64,000 nt of DNA from Pyxidicoccus sp. MSG2 (GCF_026626705.1 NZ_JAPNKC010000001.1:10874001-10938000); one strand, 5' to 3'. Shown: positions 1 to 9,706, counted from the first letter of the stretch. Program-made: numbers and translations. Notes: generated from the letters alone by a model not told the origin.

Positions 1-589
1 CACCACGCGCTTCGACGCGCTGCTGACGGACATGCGCATGCCCGGCATGAGCGGTGCGGACGCGGTGCACCACCTGCGCCGGGTGGACCCGGGGCTGGCC
101 GCGGTGGTCGTCACCGCCTACCCCCGCGAGGATGATTTGGAGACGGCGCGCCGCGAGGGGCTGCTCGCGGTGCTGCCCAAGCCCGTGCCCATTCCCACGC
201 TGGTGGGGCTCTTGTCCGGCGCCCGGCGCGACGGGCTGGTGGTGCTGGTGGAGGACGACCCCGCGCTGAGCGACAACCTCGGCGAGGTGCTGCGCGCGCG
301 GGGCTTCTCGTGCGTGACGGCGGCCTCGGTGCTGGACACGGACCGCATCGCCTGCCTGGAGCCCTTTGCAGCGCTGGTGGACCTGCGGCTGCCCGGTGGC
401 CCGGATGGAGAGGCGCTGCGGCGGCTGCGCGAGCGCTTCCCGCACCTGCCCATCTTCATCATGACCGCCTATCCGGACGTGGCACCGATGGAGGGGGCGG
501 CGGGCGTGTTCTCGAAACCCTTCGACACCGGCGTGCTGGTGGATGCGCTGGAGACGGCGCACGCCGCGCGCCCCACCCGTGTCCCATGA
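1..589 (+). CDS. Response regulator with two receiver domains (5' end outside window)
   Basis: The reading frame is open from the left edge (first full codon at position 2), so the start is missing. About 195 residues are visible. The first receiver domain is partial and shows the phospho-acceptor region LLTDMRMPG and a later KP dipeptide. A second, complete receiver follows (VLVEDDP acidic pocket, Asp in LVDLRLPG, switch residue in MTAY, Lys in FSKPF). There is no output domain after it, so the protein probably passes phosphate or binds partners rather than DNA, unless an output domain lies upstream. Its stop overlaps the start of the next histidine kinase gene (ATGA at 586-589), so the two are translationally coupled and probably work in one phosphorelay. 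The family is clear; the specific signal is unknown. Confidence 0.85.
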   Translation, partial: TTRFDALLTDMRMPGMSGADAVHHLRRVDPGLAAVVVTAYPREDDLETARREGLLAVLPKPVPIPTLVGLLSGARRDGLVVLVEDDPALSDNLGEVLRARGFSCVTAASVLDTDRIACLEPFAALVDLRLPGGPDGEALRRLRERFPHLPIFIMTAYPDVAPMEGAAGVFSKPFDTGVLVDALETAHAARPTRVP

Positions 590-1695
590 GCGAGCCTGGC
601 CCCAAGCCGCCGCCCACCATCCTCGTGGTGGATGACAACGCGGCCTTCCTCGACAACCTGCACGAGCTGCTGGGCGATGCGGGCTACGCCGTGCGCGGCG
701 CCTCCAGTTGCCGGGCCGCCCGCGAATGCGCGGCGGAGGGCTTCGACGTGGCGCTGGTGGACCTGCGCCTGCCGGACGGGGACGGCACCGCGCTGGCGGC
801 GGAGCTGAAGGAGGGCTCGCCCGACTCGGAGGTGGTGCTGCTCACCGGCTTCGCCACGCTGGAGACGGCGGTGGCGGCGGTGCGCGCGGGCGCGTGCGCC
901 TACCTCATGAAGCCGTGCGCGCCGCAGGAGCTGCTGCTGACGCTGGAGCAGGCCATGCGGCAGGTGCGGCTGCACGGCGAGAAGCGCGAGCTGGCCCGGC
1001 GCGCGCAGATGACGGAGAAGCTGGCAGCGGTGGGGACGATGACGGCGGGCCTGTCCCACGAAATCCGCAACCCGCTGAACGCGGCGGCGCTGCAGTTGTC
1101 CGTGCTGGAGCGCCGCTTGCGGAAGCTGCCGGACGGCCAGCAGGGCCCGCTGCTGGAGCCGCTCCTGCTGGTGCGCGACGAAATCCGCCGGCTGGACCAC
1201 ATCCTGGAGGACTTCCTCCAGTTCGCGAGGCCCCGCGAGTTCCGCCCCGGCTCGGTGGACGTGCGCGCGTTGGTGCGGCGCGTGGTGGACCTGCTCAGCG
1301 GTCAGGCCGAGGCGCGCAAGGTGGCGCTGGAGACCGCCCCGCTGGAGCAGACGCTGCCGCCGGTGGCGGGCGAGGAGGAGCGGCTGCGGCAGGTGCTCCT
1401 CAACCTGTGCCTCAACGCGCTGGAGGCGACGCCCGCGGGCGGCAGGGTGACGGTGTCCGCGGGCCACGACGAGACGGGCCACGTCTGGCTCACCGTGGAC
1501 GACGCGGGCCCCGGTGTCCCGCCCGAGGTGCGAGATCGCATCTTCGAGCCCTTCTTCACCACGAAGGCGCAGGGCTCGGGGCTTGGGCTCTCCATCGTCC
1601 ATGCCATCGTCACGCAGCATGGCGGCACGCTGGAGGTGGGCTCGGCGCCCGGCGGTGGCGCCCGCTTCATCCTCCGGCTGCCGGTGGCGCGGTAG
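586..1695 (+). CDS. Hybrid sensor: receiver domain followed by histidine kinase
   Basis: 369 residues, soluble, no membrane segment. Residues about 14-130 form a receiver domain (VVDDN, Asp in LVDLRLPD, LLTG, Lys in LMKP). A short linker leads to a HisKA dimerisation helix with the phospho-accepting His in GLSHEIRNPLN. The ATP-binding domain has an N-box (NLCLNALEA), DAGPG, an F-box (EPFFTTK) and a GLGL glycine box. A receiver placed before the kinase core suggests that it is controlled by phosphate from another kinase, possibly through the upstream coupled double-receiver protein. The start is fixed by the ATGA overlap with the preceding gene. It ends only 3 bp before the convergent blaR1-like gene. 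Confidence 0.88.
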   Translation: MSEPGPKPPPTILVVDDNAAFLDNLHELLGDAGYAVRGASSCRAARECAAEGFDVALVDLRLPDGDGTALAAELKEGSPDSEVVLLTGFATLETAVAAVRAGACAYLMKPCAPQELLLTLEQAMRQVRLHGEKRELARRAQMTEKLAAVGTMTAGLSHEIRNPLNAAALQLSVLERRLRKLPDGQQGPLLEPLLLVRDEIRRLDHILEDFLQFARPREFRPGSVDVRALVRRVVDLLSGQAEARKVALETAPLEQTLPPVAGEEERLRQVLLNLCLNALEATPAGGRVTVSAGHDETGHVWLTVDDAGPGVPPEVRDRIFEPFFTTKAQGSGLGLSIVHAIVTQHGGTLEVGSAPGGGARFILRLPVAR

Positions 1696-1698
1696 CCG

Positions 1699-3603
1699 TC
1701 AGAAGGCGGCGCCGGACCGGAAGAGGACGCGCCCGTCGGTGGCGAACCGCCCGCAGACCATGCAGGAGTGCTCATCCGCCGCGCTCCGGAACCGGGACAT
1801 GTCCACGCTCGCCATCTGCTTGCCGACGGGCTCCAGGCGGGCTCCACCCGGCTGGGTGCTGAACACGATGTCGAAGACGTAGTGCACGGCCACCGGCTTC
1901 CCGTTGAAGAGGGCGGGCTCGTAGCGCCACGTGGACAGCGTGCGGATGACGTTCTCCTCCAGGCCGCCCAGGCCCTGGAGCGGCTTGCAGTCGGTGACGC
2001 TGCCGTCAGTGGTGATGGTGCAGCGGGCGACCACCGAGCCCTTGGGGAAGGACGCCACCGCGGAGCGGATGCCGTACGTGAGGCTGTTGTAATGGAAGCG
2101 CTCGCCGGAGACGAAGCGGGGCGGGGTGACGCCAGGCCCGAGCTCGAGGACGGCGGGCATGGACTTCTCGGCCGGGGGCGCGACGATGACGGCGAAGGCC
2201 TCCGTCGAGTCCTCCGTCACGGGCGAGCCTGGCAGCACGGGCTCGGAGGGCTCGGCGTCCAGCGAGTACGGGACGCGCGGCAGTTCCGTGCGGGCAATGG
2301 CCCGCGTGTCGGGGATGAGCAGTGGCGCGGTGCGCGGCGTGCGCTCCTTCACGACGGGCGCGCGCTCCTCCCTCGGCAGGGCCCGTGCGCTCGGGCGCGC
2401 CGCGCGGGCCGGAGTCGGAGCCAGAGCCGGAGCCGGGGGCGGGATGAAGGCGGGAGCCACCAGGGGCCGCTGCATCGGAGCCGTCGCCGCGTGGCCGCGC
2501 GCGCTCTCCCTCTGGGACAAGGTGTTTGACGGCTTGGGGCTGGGAGGCGGCTCCGCGTTCGCCGTCTCCGGCAGTTGCGACACACCGAGCAGGGCGATGA
2601 GTCCCGCCGCGCCGAAGCCGGAGGCCAGGCGCCAGGGGCGGCGCTGGACATGGGACTCGGAGACGACGAGGAGGCGGCGGACGCGAGCCAGCAGCGAGCC
2701 ACCCGCGGCCCCCAGGGCGGGCTGAGGCGAGGGCATGACGCGAAGCTGCTCGATGTGGGCCAGCGCGCGGGCGTAGAGGTAGGCGTCGCCGCAGCACTGG
2801 ACGGCGAGGTCATCGGCGCAGTGCTCGCGCTCCTCGCGGATGAGGTGGGACAGCCACCAGACGGCGGGGTGGTAGAAGAGGAGGGTTTCGACGAGGGACT
2901 GCAGGAGGTTGACGAGGTAGTCGTGACGGAGGATGTGGGCCAGCTCGTGGGCGAGGATGGCTTCGAGCTGGGAGGCACTCAGGCCCGTCATGGCGCTGGC
3001 GGGGACGAGGATGAGGGGCCGCCACAGGCCGATGACCATGGGCACGTCGATGGAAGCGGAGGCCAGCAGGCGCACGGGCCCGGACATGCGCATGCGCACC
3101 AGGGCCTTCTGGAGTGCGTGCTGCCAGGGACTGGCGGCCTCGACGGTGGAGCGGCGTGACAGACGCAGCGTCATGCCCCAGGCCAGCAGGGTGCGGGAGG
3201 AGAGCAGCAGCACGCCGCAGCACCACACCGGCAGCAGCCAGGGTCGCAGCACCTCCAGCCACGTCGAGTCACCCAGCGGACCCGGCGTCGTCGTCACCGT
3301 GAAGGTGACGTTGGCGGAGAGGGAGGATGCCGGGGCGCCCGCGATGGGGCCTGCACTGACGATGGAGCGCGAGGCCTCGGCCAAGGTGAAGAAGAAGGAG
3401 AGGATGGGCAGTGCGGCCATGGTCAGCAGGCCGAGGCATGCCGTGGCGTAGCGGGCGCGGGAGGCGCGCTCGGGGAGGAGGGCCATGGCCGCCGCGACGA
3501 CGAGGGCCACGGCGGCGCCCTGCCAGAGGAAGCCGAGCAGGGCCTGCTCCAGGGCGAGGAAGACGGGCTGCTGCGACAGCGTGCGCAGTGCGTCCATCTT
3601 CAC
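1699..3603 (-). CDS. BlaR1/MecR1-type M56 zinc peptidase with TonB C-terminal domain
   Basis: 634 residues, read on the minus strand. The N-terminal half has several hydrophobic segments (about 15-45, 55-75 and 120-145). It carries the M56 signature HELAH (about 219-223) and a downstream EREHCADD segment that supplies the third zinc ligand. This is the gluzincin arrangement of BlaR1/MecR1 proteases that cleave BlaI-type repressors. A further hydrophobic segment (about 330-345) is followed by a Pro/Ala/Arg-rich linker. Residues about 495-590 resemble the TonB/energy-transducer C-terminal domain, ending in a YVFDIVF-type strand. The usual penicillin-binding sensor domain is absent, so the signal is probably not a beta-lactam. 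The GTG start overlaps the stop of the blaI-like gene (GTGA); an ATG two codons later (3597) is an alternative. Confidence 0.85.
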   Translation of the reverse strand: MKMDALRTLSQQPVFLALEQALLGFLWQGAAVALVVAAAMALLPERASRARYATACLGLLTMAALPILSFFFTLAEASRSIVSAGPIAGAPASSLSANVTFTVTTTPGPLGDSTWLEVLRPWLLPVWCCGVLLLSSRTLLAWGMTLRLSRRSTVEAASPWQHALQKALVRMRMSGPVRLLASASIDVPMVIGLWRPLILVPASAMTGLSASQLEAILAHELAHILRHDYLVNLLQSLVETLLFYHPAVWWLSHLIREEREHCADDLAVQCCGDAYLYARALAHIEQLRVMPSPQPALGAAGGSLLARVRRLLVVSESHVQRRPWRLASGFGAAGLIALLGVSQLPETANAEPPPSPKPSNTLSQRESARGHAATAPMQRPLVAPAFIPPPAPALAPTPARAARPSARALPREERAPVVKERTPRTAPLLIPDTRAIARTELPRVPYSLDAEPSEPVLPGSPVTEDSTEAFAVIVAPPAEKSMPAVLELGPGVTPPRFVSGERFHYNSLTYGIRSAVASFPKGSVVARCTITTDGSVTDCKPLQGLGGLEENVIRTLSTWRYEPALFNGKPVAVHYVFDIVFSTQPGGARLEPVGKQMASVDMSRFRSAADEHSCMVCGRFATDGRVLFRSGAAF

Positions 3604-3992
3604 TTCCCCCGCCGCTCGTGCTCGTCCAGCAGCTTCCGGATCTCCGCCAGCTCCTCGGCGGAGGCGCGCTTCATGGACAGCGCCTGCGCCACCACGGTGG
3701 TCGCCGAGCCGCCGAAGGCCCGGTCCATGAGGTCGCGGAGCAGGTCGCGCTGGGTGCGCTTCTCGCTGAGGGCGGCCTCATAGACGTGGGTGCGCTCGCT
3801 CTCGTCGCGCTGGACGATGCCCTTCTCCGTCATGTTCTGGAGGAGCTTGAGGACGGTGGTGTAGCCCGTGTCCTTGTCCTGCGTGTCACGGAGCGACTCG
3901 TGCACCTGTCGCACCGTGCAGGGCCCCAACTTCCAGAGGACTCGCAGGATGGCCAGCTCGGCACGCGTGGGTTGCGGCAGCGCGGGGGTCAT
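3600..3992 (-). CDS. BlaI/MecI/CopY-family transcriptional repressor
   Basis: 130 residues from the ATG at 3992, which gives the usual family length; a longer in-frame reading from 4028 would run into the operator-like repeats. The N-terminal winged helix is recognisable (LAILRVLWKLGPCTVRQVHESL, then YTTVLKLLQNMTEKG), followed by a C-terminal dimerisation region of acidic and basic helices. In known systems BlaI-type repressors bind short dyads as dimers and are cleaved by the partner M56 protease. The protease gene follows immediately and overlaps by 4 nt, so the pair forms one operon. Three operator-like 16-bp dyads lie just upstream, at 4005-4096, which fits autoregulation. Confidence 0.9.
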   Translation of the reverse strand: MTPALPQPTRAELAILRVLWKLGPCTVRQVHESLRDTQDKDTGYTTVLKLLQNMTEKGIVQRDESERTHVYEAALSEKRTQRDLLRDLMDRAFGGSATTVVAQALSMKRASAEELAEIRKLLDEHERRGK

Positions 3993-4004
3993 GAGCTGGA
4001 GTAT

Positions 4005-4020
4005 TACGACGTATATCGTA
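4005..4020. promoter_or_regulatory. Candidate BlaI-type operator, copy 1
   Basis: The sequence TACGACGTATATCGTA has inverted arms TACGA/TCGTA around a 6-bp centre and lies 13 bp upstream of the blaI-like start codon. The layout resembles the TACA-N-TGTA dyads bound by known BlaI/MecI/CopY repressors, but with G/C-shifted arms. Binding is inferred from position, symmetry and repetition. Confidence 0.6.
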
Positions 4021-4026
4021 GGAGTC

Positions 4027-4042
4027 AACGACGTCCGTCGTA
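4027..4042. promoter_or_regulatory. Candidate BlaI-type operator, copy 2
   Basis: AACGACGTCCGTCGTA shares ACGACGT and TCGTA with copy 1. Its own dyad is ACGAC-GTCC-GTCGT. It starts exactly 22 bp from copy 1, about two helical turns, so two dimers could bind on the same DNA face. Confidence 0.55.
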
Positions 4043-4080
4043 GTTCTTCTCGCGGAAGGCAGGCCCGGGGGCGGCGTGTC

Positions 4081-4096
4081 TACGGCACGTGTCGTA
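4081..4096. promoter_or_regulatory. Candidate BlaI-type operator, copy 3
   Basis: TACGGCACGTGTCGTA is an almost perfect palindrome (TACG, CACGTG, CGTA) and matches copies 1 and 2 at both ends. It lies 54 bp beyond copy 2, still between the blaI-like gene and the stop of its minus-strand neighbour. Any promoter here must therefore serve the blaI-blaR1 operon. Confidence 0.5.
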
Positions 4097-4122
4097 TTTC
4101 GGGCAGGCGGCCCGCGAGCGGC

Positions 4123-5301
4123 TCAGGGCGCGGAGTCGGCGGTGGCCGGCGCGTCGGGCGGGGCGCGGAGCTTCTTGAGGCGGCCGATGTCCTGGATGCT
4201 CATGGCGAGGAGGATGCCGGCCACATGTCGCCCGGTGAGCGCGCCGGGGAGCCCGCGCGCCCACGCGGGCAGGGCAGGCAGCTCACTGCCGGCCGGGGGC
4301 GTGTCCTTGATGGTGCCGCCGTGCTCCCAGAGCGTCTTCACCAGCGAGGTGGGGCAGGGCGCCGAGGCAACCGCCTCACCCAGCGCGGCGTAGGCCGGAC
4401 GGTACGTACCTTCCGCGAACGGCTGGAGGTACCGGGCCATCCCCACCGCCTCGACCAGGCCCGTGCACCGGGCGATGGCCGGGCCGCAGTCGCGAGTCTT
4501 CCTCGCCACTTCGACGGGGGAGACGATGCTGGAGAAGGACATGCCGGCCCAGAAGACGGCTTTCATGCGCTCGGTCTGCTCGGCGCTCATCGGCCGCCAC
4601 TCCGGGGGAGGCGACTGCATCGAGTCGTGGGCCTTGCGCTCGATGCCCAGAATCCCGGTGGCAATCATCGCGCCCAGCATCGTGTCGGAACGGTACGCGA
4701 GCCACGCCAGGTGCCGCACGTCCCGGGCCGCTTCCAGCGGCTGTCCGGTGCGGATGCCGTGAGCCAACCGGAGCTTCGTCCAGAGCTGCAGGGGGAGGTA
4801 GTTCGGCACGGAGGCCGTCATGTAGAAGTACGGTTCCGGGGGCGGGACGGGGGTGTTCCGGAGCATGTCCCACCGGTCGAACGCCTGGAGCTGGCGCATC
4901 CACCCGAAGTCCAGGGTGGAGAAGTCGAAGTCCGAGGCGAGCAGCACGTCCCAGTCCATCTTCCCCTCCAGCGCTGGGGGAGTCTGGAGCGGCGAGTCCG
5001 CCGGCATCTTCGGGCCCGGCGGCTCCCAGCCCAGCCACATGTTGAGCAGGGGCCCCGCGTCGCCCTCGGTGCGCGGCTCGTGGAACCACGGGTCCGCGGC
5101 GAGCCGCGCCTGCTCCTCGCAGAACAGGTCCGCGTTCGCGGTGAGGTCGGCGCTGATCGCGTCGAGCGCGGGCTCGTACTGCCTGCGCACCCACTGGTCG
5201 GCGGCCACCCCGCCGATGACCGTGAGCAACAGGACGATGCTCACGGCCCACACCAGGACACGCACCACGCTGCCACGGGACGACCGGCGGTTCGGACGCA
5301 T
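4123..5301 (-). CDS. Membrane-anchored protein of unknown function
   Basis: 392 residues. The basic N-terminus (MRPNRRSSRGS) is followed by one hydrophobic helix at about 12-34, so the protein is probably anchored in the inner membrane with its bulk in the periplasm. The rest is a soluble, Trp- and Pro-containing region without a catalytic motif I recognise. A helical stretch near the middle (AARDVRHLAWLAYRSDTMLGAMIATGI and beyond) may be structural. It lies upstream of, and in the same direction as, blaI-blaR1, but a 130-bp gap with operator-like sites separates them, so common transcription is doubtful. Codon use is like that of the neighbours. Confidence 0.6.
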   Translation of the reverse strand: MRPNRRSSRGSVVRVLVWAVSIVLLLTVIGGVAADQWVRRQYEPALDAISADLTANADLFCEEQARLAADPWFHEPRTEGDAGPLLNMWLGWEPPGPKMPADSPLQTPPALEGKMDWDVLLASDFDFSTLDFGWMRQLQAFDRWDMLRNTPVPPPEPYFYMTASVPNYLPLQLWTKLRLAHGIRTGQPLEAARDVRHLAWLAYRSDTMLGAMIATGILGIERKAHDSMQSPPPEWRPMSAEQTERMKAVFWAGMSFSSIVSPVEVARKTRDCGPAIARCTGLVEAVGMARYLQPFAEGTYRPAYAALGEAVASAPCPTSLVKTLWEHGGTIKDTPPAGSELPALPAWARGLPGALTGRHVAGILLAMSIQDIGRLKKLRAPPDAPATADSAP

Positions 5302-5345
5302 GGGGCGACTCTACCAGCCCCCGGCGCCAGCCCCGCCTGGGGTAC

Positions 5346-6761
<1,416 letters not shown>

Positions 6762-6773
6762 GGGACTTTCGGG

Positions 6774-7283
6774 TCAGGAAGCAGCAGCGCTCGCGGAGGA
6801 TGTCGCACGCGCCTCATGGGTGATGCCACGGTGGACGTTCCACGTCTCCACCACGGGCTCGATGCGCGGCGTGAGCTGGATGATGGAGCTGGGGAAGCAG
6901 TGCGCGGGCAGCTCGGAGAAGATGAGGCGCGCCGCCTCCGCGGCCTCCTCGGTGGGGACGGCGACGTGCGGGCGGACGATGAGGTCCGTGAAGTGGGGCT
7001 GCTCGCCCGGGGTGCCCACCACGCGGGCCATGGCGGAGCTCTGGTAGAAGAGCACCTGTACGTTCGCCGCGCGCGCCCGGTCCAGGAAGGCCAGCAGCGT
7101 GCGCCCCTCCACCGCGCCCACCAGCAGGGCCTCCGGGCCCCACTGGCCCGCGTCTCCCAGGCCGGGCTCCGTCAGCGGCCGGCCGATGGGCAGGGGAGGC
7201 GCCCGGTCGCTCGTCAGGACGGCGCTGCGCTCCCCTTGCCAGAAGAGGCGCGTCTCGTACTCAGTGATGGTCACGGACGTCAT
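6774..7283 (-). CDS. OsmC-family protein
   Basis: 169 residues. The start at 7283 is chosen because GGGAGG lies about 7 nt upstream; a longer in-frame reading has no such site. The sequence follows the OsmC/Ohr fold: an N-terminal beta region, GPEALLVGAVEGRTLLAFL where these proteins usually have a helix bearing the peroxidatic Cys, and HCFPSSI for the second conserved Cys. Position one is Glu/Gly here, so only one of the two redox cysteines remains (Cys in HCFPSS). Hydroperoxide reduction by the usual two-Cys mechanism is therefore doubtful. It is encoded directly before the NtrC-type regulator gene, with a 12-bp gap. Confidence 0.75.
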   Translation of the reverse strand: MTSVTITEYETRLFWQGERSAVLTSDRAPPLPIGRPLTEPGLGDAGQWGPEALLVGAVEGRTLLAFLDRARAANVQVLFYQSSAMARVVGTPGEQPHFTDLIVRPHVAVPTEEAAEAARLIFSELPAHCFPSSIIQLTPRIEPVVETWNVHRGITHEARATSSASAAAS

Positions 7284-7402
7284 GGGCGAACCTCCCGCTA
7301 TGCCCTGTGCGGGCAGTACCCCTTCAACTCGCGTGCCGCGCGGGTGCTTCTGGAAGGACGTGCCCCTGGTCCCGAAGTACAGGAGCGGCCGTGGAAGGTA
7401 GC

Positions 7403-8809
7403 TCATGGCAGTCCGAAGAGACGTAGCACCGCGGGGCCGGTGAGGCTCACCAGCAAGCACCCGGCCAGCATGAGGGGAATCCCCAAGCGCATCAGCTCCG
7501 ACGAGTCGAGCCCCTCGCCCGCGGCCATGGCGTTGGGCGGGGTGCTGATGACGAAGGGGATGCCGAACGAGCACCCCAGCGCGACGAGGACGGGCGTGGA
7601 CGCCGAGGGGTGGAGCTGCATCGCCAGGGGGATGAGGAGCGCCGCGGTGCCGGTGTTGCTCATCAACGCGGACAGCGCCGCCGCCGCCACCACCAGCACG
7701 CCCAGCCGGGCCGCCACCGGCCAGGCGCCGAAGTCCGTGCCGGCCAGCGCCCGCGCCACCAGGCCGGAGTGCTCCATCAGCCGGCCCAGGGCGATGCCCC
7801 CGGCGATGAGCAGCAGCGTGGACCAGTCCACCCTGCCCAGGTCCTCACGCTCGAGCAGGCCGCTGCCGAAGAGGAGCGCCGTGGCCCCCAGGGCCACCAC
7901 CGGCGCACTCACGCCGTGCAGGGGCTCGGACAGCCACGCCACCACGCAGGCCGCGCTCACGGCGAGCACCCGGCGGCCGGAGCGGGTGAGCGGCTGGGCC
8001 TCCTGGGTGGGCAGCTCCAGCCGGCCGCCCAGGCGGAAGCGCAGCAGCACCAGCCCGAAGCCCAGCACCAGCATCAACGCAGTGAGGGGCAGGGCCAGCG
8101 CCATCCACCCGGCGAAGGTGACCTGCGAGTACGCACCGGCGGCGGACACCGCGAGTGCATTGGGGCCGCTGCCCACCGGCGTGGCCATGCCTCCGAAGTT
8201 GGCGCCCAGCGCCACGCCCAGCAGCAGGGCGGGCCGCAGCGGCGCCCCCACCGGCGTGGCCTGGAGGATGGGCCGCAGCGCGGCCAGCATCATCGCCGCC
8301 GCGGCCACGTTGGACATCCACATGGAGAGGAAGGCCACCCCGCCCATGACGAGCAGGAGCAGCAGCCGGGGCCGACCGCGCGACAGTCGCACCACGTGCC
8401 GGGCCACCGCGGCGTCCAGGCCATGGCGCATGGCCGCGACCTCCAGCGTGAAGCCGCCGAGGAAGAGGACCAGCACCGGGTCCACGCCCCACGCCAGCAC
8501 CGCGCCCAGGCGGTAGTCCGCGGCCAGCGGGCCCATCAACACCGGCGTGGCCCCCAGCAGCAGCAGGGTGGGGACGAAGGGCGGCACCACCTCCGTGAGC
8601 CACAGCACCAGGCACGCCCCGCCAATCAACACCGCGCGCGACGCCACGGGCCCCTCCACCCCGAGGCCCGCCACCAGCGCCACCACCGCGAGCCCACCCA
8701 CCGCCAGCGCGGGGCGCAGCCAGCCGCGGCGCTCGGAGCTCGCGTCCCCTGAGAGGGAGGAGGCTGACGAGGCCTCGGCCGTGGTCGGGGTGGGGAGGGA
8801 GGAGGTCAT
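7403..8809 (-). CDS. DASS/SLC13-family sodium-coupled anion symporter
   Basis: 468 residues with about 11-12 hydrophobic helices. Two SNT-like signature loops are visible: MSNVAAAA (about residue 155) and MSNTGTAALLIPLA (about 385). These mark the sodium- and substrate-binding tips of the two inverted repeats in the DASS family (dicarboxylate, citrate or sulfate carriers). Conserved PVGSGPNALAV and STPPNAMA segments follow each tip. The substrate cannot be told from sequence. A Ser/Ala-rich N-terminus of about 25 residues precedes the first helix. It stands alone, with about 120-140 bp on each side. Confidence 0.85.
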   Translation of the reverse strand: MTSSLPTPTTAEASSASSLSGDASSERRGWLRPALAVGGLAVVALVAGLGVEGPVASRAVLIGGACLVLWLTEVVPPFVPTLLLLGATPVLMGPLAADYRLGAVLAWGVDPVLVLFLGGFTLEVAAMRHGLDAAVARHVVRLSRGRPRLLLLLVMGGVAFLSMWMSNVAAAAMMLAALRPILQATPVGAPLRPALLLGVALGANFGGMATPVGSGPNALAVSAAGAYSQVTFAGWMALALPLTALMLVLGFGLVLLRFRLGGRLELPTQEAQPLTRSGRRVLAVSAACVVAWLSEPLHGVSAPVVALGATALLFGSGLLEREDLGRVDWSTLLLIAGGIALGRLMEHSGLVARALAGTDFGAWPVAARLGVLVVAAAALSALMSNTGTAALLIPLAMQLHPSASTPVLVALGCSFGIPFVISTPPNAMAAGEGLDSSELMRLGIPLMLAGCLLVSLTGPAVLRLFGLP

Positions 8810-8952
8810 GGGCCTTCACGCATCCGGAGGGGACGAAGCGGCAACCACGTCGGGCACGCCGGAGCGGCCATGGGCCGGGTCGGTCCCCGCCATGTCGGCT
8901 CCAGCCGGAATGCACGGCACGCCCGCCCCCGGGACGGAGCGGGCAGGGGACT

Positions 8953-9384
8953 TCAGGCGCCGAACTCGGCGGCCATCTCGTGCCGGTCCCGCTCCGCGAT
9001 GAGGTACTGCGCGTACCGCACCAGGTCCGCCTCCGTGAGGATACCCAGCAGGCCGCCGTTGGCATCCACCACCGGGAGGCAGCCGTACTTGTGCCGGAGC
9101 ATCAGCGCCACGGCGTCCTTCAGCGGCGTGTCCGCGCGGACCGTGTCCACGTCGCGCGTCATGACATCCGCGGCCCACAGCGGCTGGGCCGCCGGGTCGG
9201 TGGTGTGCACGGCGGCCGCGCGCAGCAGGTCACGGTGGGTGACGAGCCCCACCAGCTTGCCCTGCCGCAGCACCGGCAGGTGCCGGATGCGGTGGAGGCG
9301 GAGCAGCTCGTCCGCCTTGGCCAGGTTCTGGGTCTCCTTGAGGGTGACCACATCACGGGTCATCAGCTCTCCGACAATCTGCAT
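8953..9384 (-). CDS. Tandem CBS-domain protein
   Basis: 143 residues from the ATG at 9384, which has GGAGAG upstream; a longer in-frame reading begins without a site. Two CBS motifs fill the protein: the first from VGELMTRDVVTL through HLPVLRQGKLVGLVTHRDLL, the second from AADVMTRDVDTV through CLPVVDANGGLLGILTEADLVRY. Bateman modules of this kind bind adenosine nucleotides and usually regulate another protein. With no fused output domain it is probably a stand-alone nucleotide sensor. Nothing in the sequence tells its partner. Confidence 0.88.
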   Translation of the reverse strand: MQIVGELMTRDVVTLKETQNLAKADELLRLHRIRHLPVLRQGKLVGLVTHRDLLRAAAVHTTDPAAQPLWAADVMTRDVDTVRADTPLKDAVALMLRHKYGCLPVVDANGGLLGILTEADLVRYAQYLIAERDRHEMAAEFGA

Positions 9385-9574
9385 GGCGGCTCTCCGGGTT
9401 CGTGGTTCCTCTGACGGGCGGTACCCATTGCAGGTCCGGGGCCAGCGGGCAGTGCTCCAGGGAAACGGTGTTTCCCGCTCCCGGCGCGCGCAAGGATTGC
9501 GCGGGCCCCTGCTCACCCGCAGCCTTTGCGCCGCAATGTCCGGTGCCGGCTTTCGGCCCCCGCCTGGAGGGCGG

Positions 9575-9603
9575 TTGAAGGCCGCCGTCCTGTGCGCTAA
9601 GTG
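9575..9603 (+). promoter_or_regulatory. Candidate sigma-70-type promoter for the thiC riboswitch transcript
   Basis: TTGAAG (9575-9580), a 17-bp spacer, and TAAGTG (9598-9603). The -10 match is weak. However, the predicted transcription start near 9610 falls directly before the first paired element of the TPP riboswitch, which supports the call. Confidence 0.4.
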
Positions 9604-9611
9604 CTCACCCT

Positions 9612-9706
9612 GTCGCTAGGGGTGCCCCTGGAAGGGGCTGAGACGGTCGCGGTCAGCGGCCAACCCTTTGAACCTGAACCGGGTCATTCCGGCGGAGGGA
9701 AGCGGC
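9612..9706 (+). promoter_or_regulatory. TPP riboswitch (THI element) upstream of thiC
   Basis: The conserved THI-box features are present in order. CGCT (9614-9617) pairs with AGCG (9701-9704) as the base of P1. It is followed by AGGGGTGCCCC, the CTGAGA core (9638-9643), a variable P3a arm, and the second core TGAACCTGAACCGGGTCAT (9669-9687) with GGCGGAGGGA (9691-9700). TPP binding in such elements represses expression by masking the ribosome-binding site or forming a terminator. Here the GAGGAG of thiC lies only about 40 nt downstream and no T-rich terminator is seen, so control of translation is the more likely mechanism. Confidence 0.93.

Noticed and set aside
7322..7341. Minus-strand GGCACG-4-TTGA as a sigma-54 promoter for the OsmC/NtrC pair
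   Set aside because: The -12 GC, the most conserved part, reads GA. The same failing applies to GGCACG-4-TTGG at 36424-36437.
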